The notes beneath the pieces were generated by a model. That model was not told the origin of the DNA, did not search any database, and was given only the letters and a program-made list of their open reading frames with translations. This document shows positions 51,801-62,100 of a DNA stretch of 64,000 nt, in pieces. The DNA comes from Lutraria lutraria (lineage: Eukaryota; Mollusca; Bivalvia; Venerida; Mactridae). The stretch spans positions 4,276,819 to 4,340,818 of the forward strand of contig OZ026847.1 in the NCBI GenBank assembly GCA_964023205.1. Direction: 5' to 3'. The position numbers and the translations under genes were made by a program. Each line of letters starts with the position of its first letter. The first letter of the stretch is position 1.

Positions 51801-52909
51801 TTTAAATTAATTTTGATATTATGATACATTATTTTGGCGACTGGAATTTGCGTAAGTTCAGGTGAGAATTATAATCATTATTAATCATCAAATATTATTT
51901 TACTGGTGCAGAAATGTACATTGAATCATTAGCTATTGATAAAAACTCATTTCAGTTATGCACTTTCAGTAATTATTGAACAATGCCACGTTTTAGGATG
52001 CATAGCAAAAATGTCAGTTGGCTATTTTTTCACAAATTTGTGATTTGACGATTCACCTTAATGACGAAGAACGTAGTTGAAAGTTGATACAAAATTTTTT
52101 AAAATAATGGGGCATTCACGGCAAGAGTTTCGACAATACAATAATATCACATCCAGATGTGATTGCGACACTATATTTTAACCTTGTATAGGTAAAATGA
52201 TATATAATGATGACGTATTATATTATAATGATTTTAACAGAGTATACAAGTATAAGAGTACGTACTCCATATGCAATAGCTGCACAGCTATTTCGGCAAT
52301 ATCATGCAGACCAAGTTTATCCAAAATTTCTTCAAACTGCGTGGCATTGATGTTTGCTGCTAAGTCAAAGAAGTGATGTAAGTTATAAGGATAGCTAACC
52401 CAAGCCTTGTATGTAGAATTGTATTTCTGTGGCCAAAATGTCATTAATGAATTTGCATAATCAACATTTTTATCATGGTACTCTTCAATTGCCAATACGG
52501 CTGCTGTGATCGTTTCATCAGAAGGTTTTGGTCCATTGCCATAACGGAATGTCTCTAGTAAACAAGATGTAATCCAGCCGGTGGCGAACATATTGTCATC
52601 ATAGATACTAAACGCCTCTCTCATAAGAAAGAGGTCTTCGTGACCATGGAAATAAAACCTTACGTCACTCTCCCACATCCCCCGTCTTTTCTGCCAAAAT
52701 GTTGGTGGGATGTAAGGCGTGTCCTGTGCCACCTGGGCGGACTCTACCAACCTAAAAAGTGCATTCACGACAGAATGAATATCATCGACGTCCGCATTGT
52801 AATTATTCCTTGCGGTACCTTTAGCAGCAGCTGCAAGAGCCGCTGGGAGCACACACAGGGTCGCCAAAAGAACACCACACGTTTTTATGTCCATACTGTA
52901 CCAGATCAT
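45825..52909 (-). CDS. Toroid-like secreted protein, paralogue B, 8 exons
   Basis: Exons on the minus strand: 52909-52266, 50791-50494, 50208-50041, 49592-49419, 48882-48730, 47416-47311, 46563-46442, 46136-45825. They have the same sizes and phases as gene A except the last exon, which is 6 bp longer, giving about 658 residues. The signal peptide, PPDFDDT (225-231), EF-hand-like loop and PDYWPFWSSEP region are all kept. In exon 1 only seven residues differ from A, and residues 55-208 are identical. Exon 4 shows only silent change. The exon 1 donor is GTACGT where A has GTAAGT. Intron 1 carries an 829-bp foldback element absent from A. Both copies look functional; expression differences cannot be read from sequence. 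The function is unrecognised, as for A. Confidence 0.85.
47040..47280 (-). mobile_element. SINE in gene B intron 6, with (TTTG)n/(CTTG)n tail
   Basis: Counterpart of the SINE at 36770-36955. The tail side is a run of TTTG units mixed with CTTG (about 47046-47112). The body has GCCCATTTTTAAGAATCAG and CCATCGTTCCTGGGAAG; the head end has CACTCGACCACGAAGG. Confidence 0.7.
47743..47953. mobile_element. MITE with TACTG...CAGTA ends in gene B intron 5
   Basis: The left end is TACTGTAGTTTCATTTATTTTCG and the right end CGAAATTTAATGATTCCGCAGTA. The interior has AATTCGTGGGGA and GATTTCGTGGATG in both orientations. Inverted ends and the lack of a convincing gene fit a MITE. A relative with the same end type is at 62764-62964. 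Confidence 0.55.
51229..52057. mobile_element. 829-bp foldback element with TTAA target duplication, gene B intron 1
   Basis: The left end is GGTGAATCATCAAATCACAAA and the right end TTTGTGATTTGACGATTCACC. Each arm of about 380 bp is the imperfect reverse complement of the other, around a loop of about 70-90 bp near 51600-51690. TTAA flanks it on both sides (51225-51228, 52058-52061). Gene A has a single TTAA at the same place (TTCTTAATGGCG, near 41272) and no insert. The TTAA duplication is that of piggyBac-type elements. No transposase frame is present, so it is non-autonomous. Confidence 0.9.
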
Positions 52910-53775
52910 AAATTCATAGCATACATTGAGGTGGCAAGAACGAAAAGGATTGTTTGTTATAAACGTCGAGTGTTGATACTAGATCTACATATTGAAGGTT
53001 GACGACATAGATATGTTATCACGCACACGAGTTATGTAATTGTGATGTACTATTTGACTTATCAACTTCTAGTTTCTCTATATCATGATAAGTATATATG
53101 TATGTATATGATTATAAACCATGCATTATTTAAGTGAACTTTTACATTTTACGTCCCTTTTTAGATTAAGCATTAAGGTATATTGATATAGAGATGAGCT
53201 TATTTTTTTAAAAAGTACCCATGGGTGTGCGAGACGCTTCTGTTCTTAATTCTATCAGGACTCAAAATGTTCAGCATGAAATATTTCAAAATCAAAGTTC
53301 AAGATGTAGTAGGCTGTTTTACCCAAACGTCGTAAATACTTGTATAAGTGTTATCAATATAACGATAACATAACATGTAACACAATTTAAACATTTTGAT
53401 AATGCAACACATTACAACGAGAATTGAGGTTAAAACATACATACACACATACATTTGTATTAAGTGAAATGATTTTGTAAGAAATAATATGTATACCATT
53501 AAACCTGTGTTAGTGGTCACCTCCAAATAAAAGTCACTCGTGAATAATGGCCATTCTTTCTCATTGATTATTTAGAATAAATCGACCTCCGAATATAGGT
53601 CACTTGTCAATAATGGCTACATATTGTATTTCCCATCGGTTGCCTTTGATCACAGATTTGGTTGGGAAAATCATGCGAAGGCAAAAGACTAATACTGTAA
53701 AATTTAATTAATAAATATGTTACCACAGTATAATTATCTCGAGTGACTGAATGTTTAAGTAATATTGTCTTTTTT

Positions 53776-54243
53776 CTAGACGAATTATACTTATAAGTAT
53801 TAGTTTATAGTGTCTATTACTAGTTTGGCTAATTCTGGCCTTTTGATTGGCTAATGGTGATGACTGAATCTATTTATAGTTGATAGGTAAGTAAATCATG
53901 CAGGCATTTCTCTATGATCTTTAACCTAGATAAGCTGTTGTGTGGCATAATATCTATTATGGTGAATTTGTTAACATTTAGGGTTTATTCTATTTGATTG
54001 AAGTAGGGTATGCTATAACCATGTGCTTGTGAACTATATACATGAATTTATTAATTTGTCAAATACTCATGATTGTCAATATATGTGTATTACTCATATC
54101 ATGTAAATATGTTATACTCTCCATAATGGAGGATTGAATAAAATATACAGTCAATATCCTTTATAAAAAAGCAACTTCATACAAAAAACATAAACCAATA
54201 TGCTTGTTGTAATTCGTCTACCTGTAACGTCTTGTTATAGTTT
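53776..54243. mobile_element. Inverted second copy of the intron 5 element
   Basis: Starts CTAGACGAATTATACTTATAAG and ends near CTACCTGTAACGTCTTGTTATAG. It matches 37312-37826 in reverse complement along its length. Unit A lacks it at the equivalent site (near 43180). It lies between the start of gene B and the PLAC8-like gene. Confidence 0.7.
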
Positions 54244-54301
54244 TTCTTGTTCATCATAGTCTGTGACAATTGTATCAGAGGAAAGCTATCGACAAATGAC
54301 T

Positions 54302-54350
54302 TATCCACATAGATCCACATAGATCCACATCACATAGATCCACATAGATG
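54302..54350. repeat. Short tandem repeat of CCACATAGAT
   Basis: Four 10-bp units, with one partial CACAT insertion between the second and third. Confidence 0.85.
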
Positions 54351-54830
54351 CTTTCTGTTATAAACTTGTAATCGACCTCTGAGCTCAAATCTTAATCTGA
54401 CAACATGAATCAGCTCTTTCTTTTCAACCATAATACTTTTTGAATGGAATAGAGATTTGAGTTCGGATATCTCAAGATTTTTTAACCTCGAACCCTGGTC
54501 TATACTGCAGAAGAATGTAACTATTTGGTCCGTGGCTTCACAAGATCGGGCTCATGTAGCATACATAACTCTAAACATATCGAACAATAACCTGTCAATG
54601 TGCAATCTTATTTTATAAAATTACTGAGTATGTTCACGTAACAAGGAATGAAGTGCTGTAAGCACATTTTTCAGACATAAGTACAGGATCTACAGGTGTT
54701 GTTGATATAAGTAAGGAGAGGAGTCGTCTGTTAAGTCTACACAGCATACCTCAGTCAGACTTTAGGTCGCACCGTTCGTACGGAGATAAAAACATAATTT
54801 TCGCCAACTTTACGATTTAATTATCAATTT

Positions 54831-54913
54831 AACCTCCCCAGAGCGACAACCTCTCAACAACAACATAAATTTTCTACTCCCAAAGGGTGTTGCTCTGGAG
54901 AGGTTGTACTGTA
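54831..54913. repeat. Short palindromic copy of the TTGTTGCTC repeat
   Basis: AACCTCCCCAGAGCGACAACC on the left and GTTGCTCTGGAGAGGTTGTA on the right are inverted around CTACTCCCAAAGGG. This is the clearest evidence that the family seen at 11705-11880 and elsewhere has inverted ends. Confidence 0.55.
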
Positions 54914-55921
54914 TATACACAAAATGTAGTTTATTTTGACATTGTGGTATGCTACAAAATGACATAGTAAATGTTTACATGTCGAACATGCATAAATAAA
55001 ATAGCGAATATGATGACATTTCTAAGTATTCTTGTATGGAAGAAAAAGTCTGGTTTACCAATGTAGTACTAATAGTGTATTTTCCTTGAAATAATCCCCT
55101 TTTCCTGTATACCGCCAAACGAACTTACCTCAGAATTGCATGAACGTGCACCAATAAAAAACAATTTTGTTGCAGTAGACTCGTTTGGATACAAAATTGA
55201 TAGACTATTGCCAGGGTGCTTAGTCAAATAAAATAGATTATATTGTGGCACCGTTAAATTCCGCAACGGCGTGAAATGCAGCACTTACCGTTAAATGTCG
55301 CAACGCCGTAAAATGTCGCACTTACCGTTAAATGTCGGAATGTTGCCTTTGAACGTCGCCACCGCAGCTACATGTCGCAAATGTTAACGTTAAATGTCGC
55401 CATTTTTCTGTCGCTAAATGTCTCAATGTGAGGAAAAAACTCTTGGTATCTTGTGGGTTAACATTTAGCGGCGGTTTAACGATGGTGAGACATTTAACGG
55501 TAATGTTGCGACATTTAATGGTAGGTGGGTCATTTAACGGTAATGTTGCGATATTTAACGGTAGGTAGGTCATTTAACGGTAATGTTGCGATATTTAACG
55601 GTAGGTGGGTCATTTAACGGTAATGTTGCGACATTTAACGGTAGGTGGGGCATTTGACGGTGTTACTTACATGTTTAAGCATAAGACATCTTTATGATGA
55701 AGAAAACATAACGTAACTTTTTTAAACATCTATTTTTATTAAAGTATAAGTAAAATCGTCAAAAATAGCAATTAAAGCAGCAAGCACTAGATTTGAAAGC
55801 TTGAGACATTGGTGAGCACCAGGGCTAATGTATAAATTCACACACAAACATAAATAATACACACGCTTTATTTATTACATATAAATACGAATACATCTTG
55901 TATATAGAACACAATGATTGG

Positions 55922-58900
55922 TCAAAGTCCAATGTGGTCCAGTTCTCGCGAGATCTGACATATGGTACATGGCTCACAGAATAAAGAAGTGAAAAAATCT
56001 CCCACGATTGAGCCCTGAAAAAAAAATATAATTTGCTTAAAAGATCTCTTGCATCTATCATTATAATGACAACATTGTGTATGAAATCAAACACACGGAT
56101 AGAGTAAAGCCTTCACTGTCCGAAATTGGCATGTCCGAAATATTACATAGAAAAATCCATGGTTTTGGAGAATCGCCGTAAGTTCAGATATGTTTGAATA
56201 CGTCATGACTGTGCAAAAATCGGGACCGAATTTAAATCTCGGATTAAACCTGGGTTTTGGCTAATCCACGGTCGGAATATCGGGACTCGACTGCATTAAC
56301 GTTGGTACTCATTATTTTTAGCCCATAAATAATAAAACAATCAGATCTATCAATTAATAATCACGGCTGAACGTTTTCCACACCATAAATGCTGATCAGG
56401 TATATTTTAAGTGTGTCTGCCTTGTTACGAGGTCATGCTTTTCTTACTGTTTAGATTTACGCCTATCAGCATTCTGTCAGTTACATAAACATACATGTAC
56501 TTTGCACGTATACAAATACATATATACACGTATGTTCCTGACAGATTATTAACAGACAAAAAGCTCGACGTCAAATCGATTTGACTGCTTCAGGAATCAT
56601 ATACCAAGTTATTTATTTATTTGGGTTTAGCGCCGTTTTTCACATGCGGAACATTTCTGTAACTTGGCCGGACTTATCGGCAAAGTTGTCTCCCTTGAAA
56701 ACGTCTTATCGACCACTCCGATAACGTTTATCGATAAACTGATTTACTATAGAATTATATAGGAGCTGTATGGTTTAACACTAATAACTTGTTTATAACA
56801 ATAAATGAGAACATTTTATAACCTCGTGAAGTAATCTTCATTATACTCTCACATTCCCTAAAACTCAGATCGCACAAAAAACGATAATCCATATTCGCTA
56901 AGGTTAACTTGCTAAAGTCAATACTGACCACTTATTGTTTTTTTTTACTTAAAGGGAAACAACTAGTTTATCACACAGGTAAAAAAATCAATAACGACAG
57001 GAGTTGTCTTTTCATAGGGAAATAGCGTCAATGTTCCGCATGCCAACAATTTTTCAGTTATATACGCCGGACGATTCACCAAAAACTTTTCCTGGACTGT
57101 ATTCTAACCAGTACTAACTTACCCTTCCACAAGGAACCGGCAACTTCTCCACATGTGGAGGAAAATCGACATTTTTGTCAAATTTCCATAGAAGGGTATC
57201 ACATGTCCGCGGCCGCGACCGACAATCCCGGATTGCTGGGTAACAAATCCATTGTACTAACCATAAGATCACGGCCGTGGCTTTACTAGTACAGTGCTAG
57301 TACTAGTATACAGTCTATATACTAGTAATACAATAAAAAATAATATATTATTTAATACAATAAAGATATAATTAGTATACCAAAATACCTTAATTCCAAA
57401 TAACGTTCGTACTTTCACTCTGAGACCAAATGTAGAACAAGGTACGAGCCCCATGAATGGTGTTTCACCGAGTCTTATTGCTAACATATATTTATGATAA
57501 CACCAACAACAGCACATACCAACTTCTGGAAAACAGAAGGATAATATTACAGTACAATAAAAATATATTCAGCTTATACCCCGTCACACACAGGACTCGC
57601 GTTCTTGCTGCGTCATAAACTGTGAAACTGAGGCGAATACCGATGGTCGCATTGAGAAAGCTGATGATGTTTTCTATTTTTAAAAAAATAAATCCAAATT
57701 TTGGTCGCCCGTCAAATCGTGGCCATGTTCTCTGCGATCTGTGCATGTACACGGCATACCTAACGCGACCTTACTGTTTCTGTAGAGTCTGTACTGCGTC
57801 CCTATGGCGTCTTTGGAGTTCCTACCGAGTTGTTACGGCGACCATGGCGACTCCAGGGCGATCACACGGCGTCCTGTGTCAGGACGCAGAACGTCGGCGT
57901 GTATTACTTTGAACATGTCCAAAGTATACCGCGTCGCTCTGCGTCCTTCTGCGTTCTTCGTGTTCCAGGGGCGTTCTCACGAGTTCTCACCACGACCCAC
58001 GGCGTCCAAGGCGTCCATGCCTCCTCCTGGGTCGCCGTAGGACGTGAGTCCGGTGTTACGGGGTTATTAATGATATGATGTTGGCATATTTTTCCAAACC
58101 GTCATGAGCGAAAGTATTACAATACAGTACAAGATCGTACAATATGATACTTTTTTCTACCACAACTACATGTATATCAAATCAGAACTACTGGGTATTT
58201 CGGACATAAGTTGTTTTTCAATAAACACATTGTAAATATGCATTTGTATTTCGTTTATACGATAAAGTAACACGTGAGTTCGTAAGCATTGCCAAACAGT
58301 TGAACAATTTGTTACAAGACTAAATACTTGTAGTGGTCAAATACGTTTATTACAATTCTACTTGACCTCTAAAATTAGTCAAAATGCTTAATCAATTCAT
58401 AAATATGAATTTACATTTGATAGTGAAAATGCCATGTATCCTAGCATTGTCTTGCTTTATAAAAAAAAGATTACTTCAAACTCAGTTACAGTAAAACTTC
58501 GATAATACCATTGCAGCCAAAGGGAAAGGTCACACTTTACCGGGTACTCCTATTATCGGATTAAGATATAGAGGATACATAGACAAACGTTCGATAAGTG
58601 GTCTTTACTAAGATTGGTTTATATGTTGTTTAACGACCCTTTCGAAAAGTTTTTTTCCATTCTTCTTTAACGTGTCTAATAGCATCGATACACGCCTCGT
58701 CCGTTTCTTGTGATTTTCTAAACACAGTACTGGGCTAAATCTATTGGTAGGGTTAGGGACACTGAAAACGCGCCCCTTAAATGTCGAAAGTCAGAGTTAG
58801 GATTCGAACCCACGAACTTTCGATTGAAAGTCAAGCGCGTTACCACTAGACAAGGGATCCACCCGTCTTCATAAAGGGGTGATCATAATATTCAAATGTG

Positions 58901-59179
58901 CTTTATGTGAGTTTTTAAATGTAAACAATCGAAGTTTTTTTTCATTTAAAAAACTTGATGACGTAATTTGCTTACTGCTAGAATTTCCAGATTCACATGA
59001 ACACAGTCCAGTTTTCCAATCTCTTTCACTCAATGTGTCATCAAATACGGCTTGAGCAGCGAGTTGTCGCCCTTGTAGTTTGCTACTGTTTGACCTTAAA
59101 ACTTTTGGTTGCGTGGTAACCGTTTTCTCATCTGCTGTAAAAGACCCACCAGTCATAACCACGGTTTCATCATCTTGAG
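55922..59179 (-). CDS. PLAC8/cornifelin-like cysteine-rich protein (3 exons seen)
   Basis: Exons: 59179-58976, 57525-57389, 56014-55922. Phases agree and all junctions are GT-AG. From the ATG at 59156 the product would be 136 residues. An upstream exon with an earlier start is possible, since the first exon has a clean acceptor (CCTTTTTAG). The PLAC8 domain runs from RDWKTGLCSC (near residue 46) through MCCCWCYHKYMLAIRLGE, LRVKVRTLFGIK and GSIVGDFF to FCEPCTICQISRELDH. This follows the family layout: Trp at the start, a Cys-rich stretch, a basic R.K.R..(Y/F)GI.GS hinge, and a final C..C.LCQ..RE.. block. Family members are membrane-associated or secreted small proteins of varied roles; the role here is unknown. 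The last exon was duplicated with gene A/B and has a stranded copy at 44971-45063. The N-terminus is uncertain. Confidence 0.75.
56643..57042. mobile_element. 400-bp MITE nested in a SINE (PLAC8-like intron)
   Basis: The ends CATGCGGAACATT and AATGTTCCGCATG are a perfect 13-bp inverted repeat. To its left is a SINE start (TTGGGTTTAGCGCCGTTTTTCA) and to its right the same SINE resumes (AACAATTTTTCAGTTATATACG, then CGGACGATTCACC). No clear target duplication was seen. Confidence 0.7.
57043..57270 (-). mobile_element. SINE interrupted by the 400-bp MITE
   Basis: Right part of a SINE whose left part is at 56610-56642. It has TCCTGGACTGTATTCTAACC, AGTACTAACTTACC, a TTCTCCACATGTGGAGG block and a head region ending CCACGGCCGTGATC on the minus strand. 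The tRNA-like B box is degraded. Confidence 0.55.
57790..58045. repeat. GC-rich patch of GGCGTC/GCGTCC units
   Basis: Short units such as GGCGTC, GCGTCC, GCGTTC and CGGCGTCC recur at irregular spacing over about 250 bp in otherwise AT-rich DNA. Frames are open mainly because of base composition. It lies in the intron between the first two PLAC8-like exons. It is probably a degenerate minisatellite or GC-rich repeat; I see no gene. Confidence 0.55.
58730..58866 (-). mobile_element. Second tRNA-headed SINE family, copy 2
   Basis: On the minus strand GGGTGGATCCCTTGTCTAGTGG is followed by GTGGGTTCGAATCCTAAC (a clean B box) and a body with ACATTTAAGGGGCGC. It matches 24830-24960. It ends 109 bp from the PLAC8-like first exon. 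Confidence 0.7.
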
Positions 59180-62100
59180 CTAAAAAGGAAAAGCGAAAAT
59201 TTAAGCATACTCATAATAAATCATGTATTAATGGTCATCTAAATTAGCACAAGATGTGATTTTTAAAACACAATGCCCCCGTTACCTTGACCTTTTACCT
59301 TCTAACCTGAAAATACACAGGTGCTGTACATGTAGTCAACAACCAACAAAATGAAGTATGAATCGTTTTGATTTTATAAGCAAGATAAAAGTTTGGTTTA
59401 AACAAAGACAGACAGATAAAAAATATGCCCCCGATCTATCGATACGGGAATATAAAAATTCATATTGTTTGTTCTAACATTCGGAATACATGGAGTTGAT
59501 TCATCTTAATTACAAACATAACTTTTAAATGATTGTTTGCCTGGAATATGATCTATACCATACAAAAATCCTACTTATTGACCTGAACTTGCATGGTGTA
59601 TGATTTCTGCGCTGTAACCATTATTTTACAAGAAGCTGGCAGAAAATGCAGAATATAATTTATAATAATTGTGTCAAGGCTCAAGCAAAAATTCCAAAAA
59701 ATCTAAATATAAACCAACTTTGGCATCTGTTTTCATCTGCTTAATGGTATTGGACCAACATTCGGTCATTGTTTTGACTGTAGATTTAATCGTTTAACCC
59801 AATGGGTCACTTATAAAGGTCGCATCGCCGTTAAATGTCGCAAGCACTGCTAACTTTTGCAAAATCATTCTTTTGTCACTTAATATCGCAATTTTGACGC
59901 ACACATTTTTAATGCTAAATGAAGGCTGACACATTTTGACGGTGTGCGCGACATTTCAAGGCGTTGCGACATTTATAGGTGCCACATTCATCTCTGGTCT
60001 TAAATGGAAATTGTTTAACTGTTTTGACAGACGCAATTCAAACACTTTGCATTAGATGCTTGCAGGTAGCGTGTGTTAGGTTTAATTTATTTCTCGATAA
60101 CGAACACAATTTGCATTCATTTGATATTGAATGAACTTCAGCGTTTTATACGAAATGTTATCTATATATCTGTGATACATTATTTTATATTACATTACAC
60201 AAGGTTTTATCTAAAGATTGAAGTTGGTGTATACATCTTATATCAGTAATTTCACACTTTATGATTCTTCGAAATAAGAAAAATATATGTAGACTAGCGA
60301 CAAGTCTGTTGTTTTCATTTTTAGACTTTGTTAAATCATGAAGGGAGAGGTGCAGCGGAGGACAGATGACGTCATCAGCTTTCCTAGATTCTGTACCAGT
60401 ACGAACCTTGTTCTTCACATTTGACTGCCTACTTTCCCACAAAAAAGATCAGCTAAGGAACAAAAACGGTCCTTAACGCGCAGTGTCTTCAATCAAAACA
60501 CAGAAAACATAGATCGCGCTCAAGGTTTCGCAGTCAAGAACCCGAGCTCCAAAAACCTCACACTCGTCTGATCTACAATTTCTCGTCATTTTGTAAACAT
60601 TATAGAATGCATTTAAAGAAATATACAAATGTAATTAATCTAGAGGTATCTTATCAAATGACTATGCTCGAGATGAGCTTATAGTCAATAATACTAGATT
60701 AATATATATAAGGGCAATAATTGTAGGAGACGTATTAGAGGTGGAACCATGTCAATAGTTCATGCTAATGGACTGCGTTAACTGAAATTGGTAAATTGTC
60801 TACATTATTTGGGCGTGTTCTAGAGTGTAATAAAAAAATAGGTGGGTCAATTGATGTTGTTATTGGTCTATGTGAATGTGATATGTATTAAAGAACTGTG
60901 AAAAAGGACACGACGTTAATGGTCTCTATCAAATGCCTAAATATTATGTGTATATAGATGTGATGTACTTTCATGGGAGAACTGCACGTGTACGGTGTAA
61001 TACAGTTTTCTTATCAAACATGCACGAGTGCACATGCTATATTTTACCTATGTATTAAGTTTGGAATGTGACGTCTCTAGACACTTAATTGCCAATGTTA
61101 TTCTGTTATTAGAAACTAACTTACAAATCTTGTAATATACCCTTCAACTATTAATCAAGAACTGAATTATTTTACCATACTATGAGAACAAAATGCCAAA
61201 TTTAAAACAACCAGCGAGTCTAGGTCTTTACGTGTCTGAATTCCACACAGAACACGTCGCCAACAACTGTACTGATTCAAGATGATAACGGTATAGATGT
61301 TATAAAGTTATACAAATATCTACACATCTATGCATTATAACAGTTTACCAGAGAATCTCATTATAACACATCCATCAACAAACAAAAAACCTCTCCTATC
61401 CAAAACACAAAAAGAACAGAATAGAATAGAAGCAGGCATGCATTATAATGCGTTATTTTGATGAGAAAAGTTTAATAGCGATAGACAGGAAGGAATTCTC
61501 AAAAACTAGACATTCAGAACGAGCCCACTTGGCTTTTAAGTTATAAGACAAGCGGTTTATTTCGATTTAAACAATCACCTGTTTATTGTAACTTCGGCAG
61601 AAAGACTACAATAAGACCCACTAACGGAATTAAACCGCTGGGTTCTCCATTGTGCGCTCCTTCGAAACAGGTAGAGCTGCTTGTGCATTCTGTAATTATG
61701 TTCAAATTATTTTTAGGGTATTACGCAAGTTTTCAGCCATGATTATTTGTTATATATACCAGACGGCAGTTAACCAAACCTGTTTCTCTACATTCTGCTA
61801 AAGTACTAACATAGAAACCCAATCGTAACTACTCGGGCATTTCCGTAACTGAGAAATACGCATCGTACATAAGATTTGGTTATGCGGTTTCCGGTCACTA
61901 CTTTTTCAACAGTAGTTACTCATTTTCAAAAATCATTCTCAGAATTACAGACTTTCGAACTTCGAACGTGATTGATAAAATGAACACCAAGTTCACATTG
62001 AAAGAAAACCGGGTTGTTCCAATCATTGGGTTCCCAGGGTCCGTGAACAACACCAACAAAATGGCGGCCTGTCTATTAAGTCCGAGGCACTTTCCTTTAC

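Larger units (their letters stand above)
45486..56322. repeat. Segmental tandem duplication, unit B
   Basis: Head-to-tail copy of unit A holding gene B and the functional last exon of the PLAC8-like gene. Matching landmarks lie 10.3-11.1 kb apart; the offset varies because insertions differ between the units. Confidence 0.85.

Noticed and set aside
57622..58078. Overlapping open frames in all plus-strand phases
   Set aside because: They run through the GC-rich GGCGTC patch, where stop codons are rare by composition. No domain or splice structure was seen.
58790..58866. Possible tRNA gene with good A and B boxes
   Set aside because: The region matches a second copy at 24830-24960 including the non-tRNA body, and a cloverleaf does not close. 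It is a SINE head.
60185..60442. 85-codon minus-strand frame as the first exon of the PLAC8-like gene
   Set aside because: The first PLAC8-like exon needs an upstream donor in phase 1. The obvious donor here (after AACAAG) is in phase 0, and the residues are not family-like.
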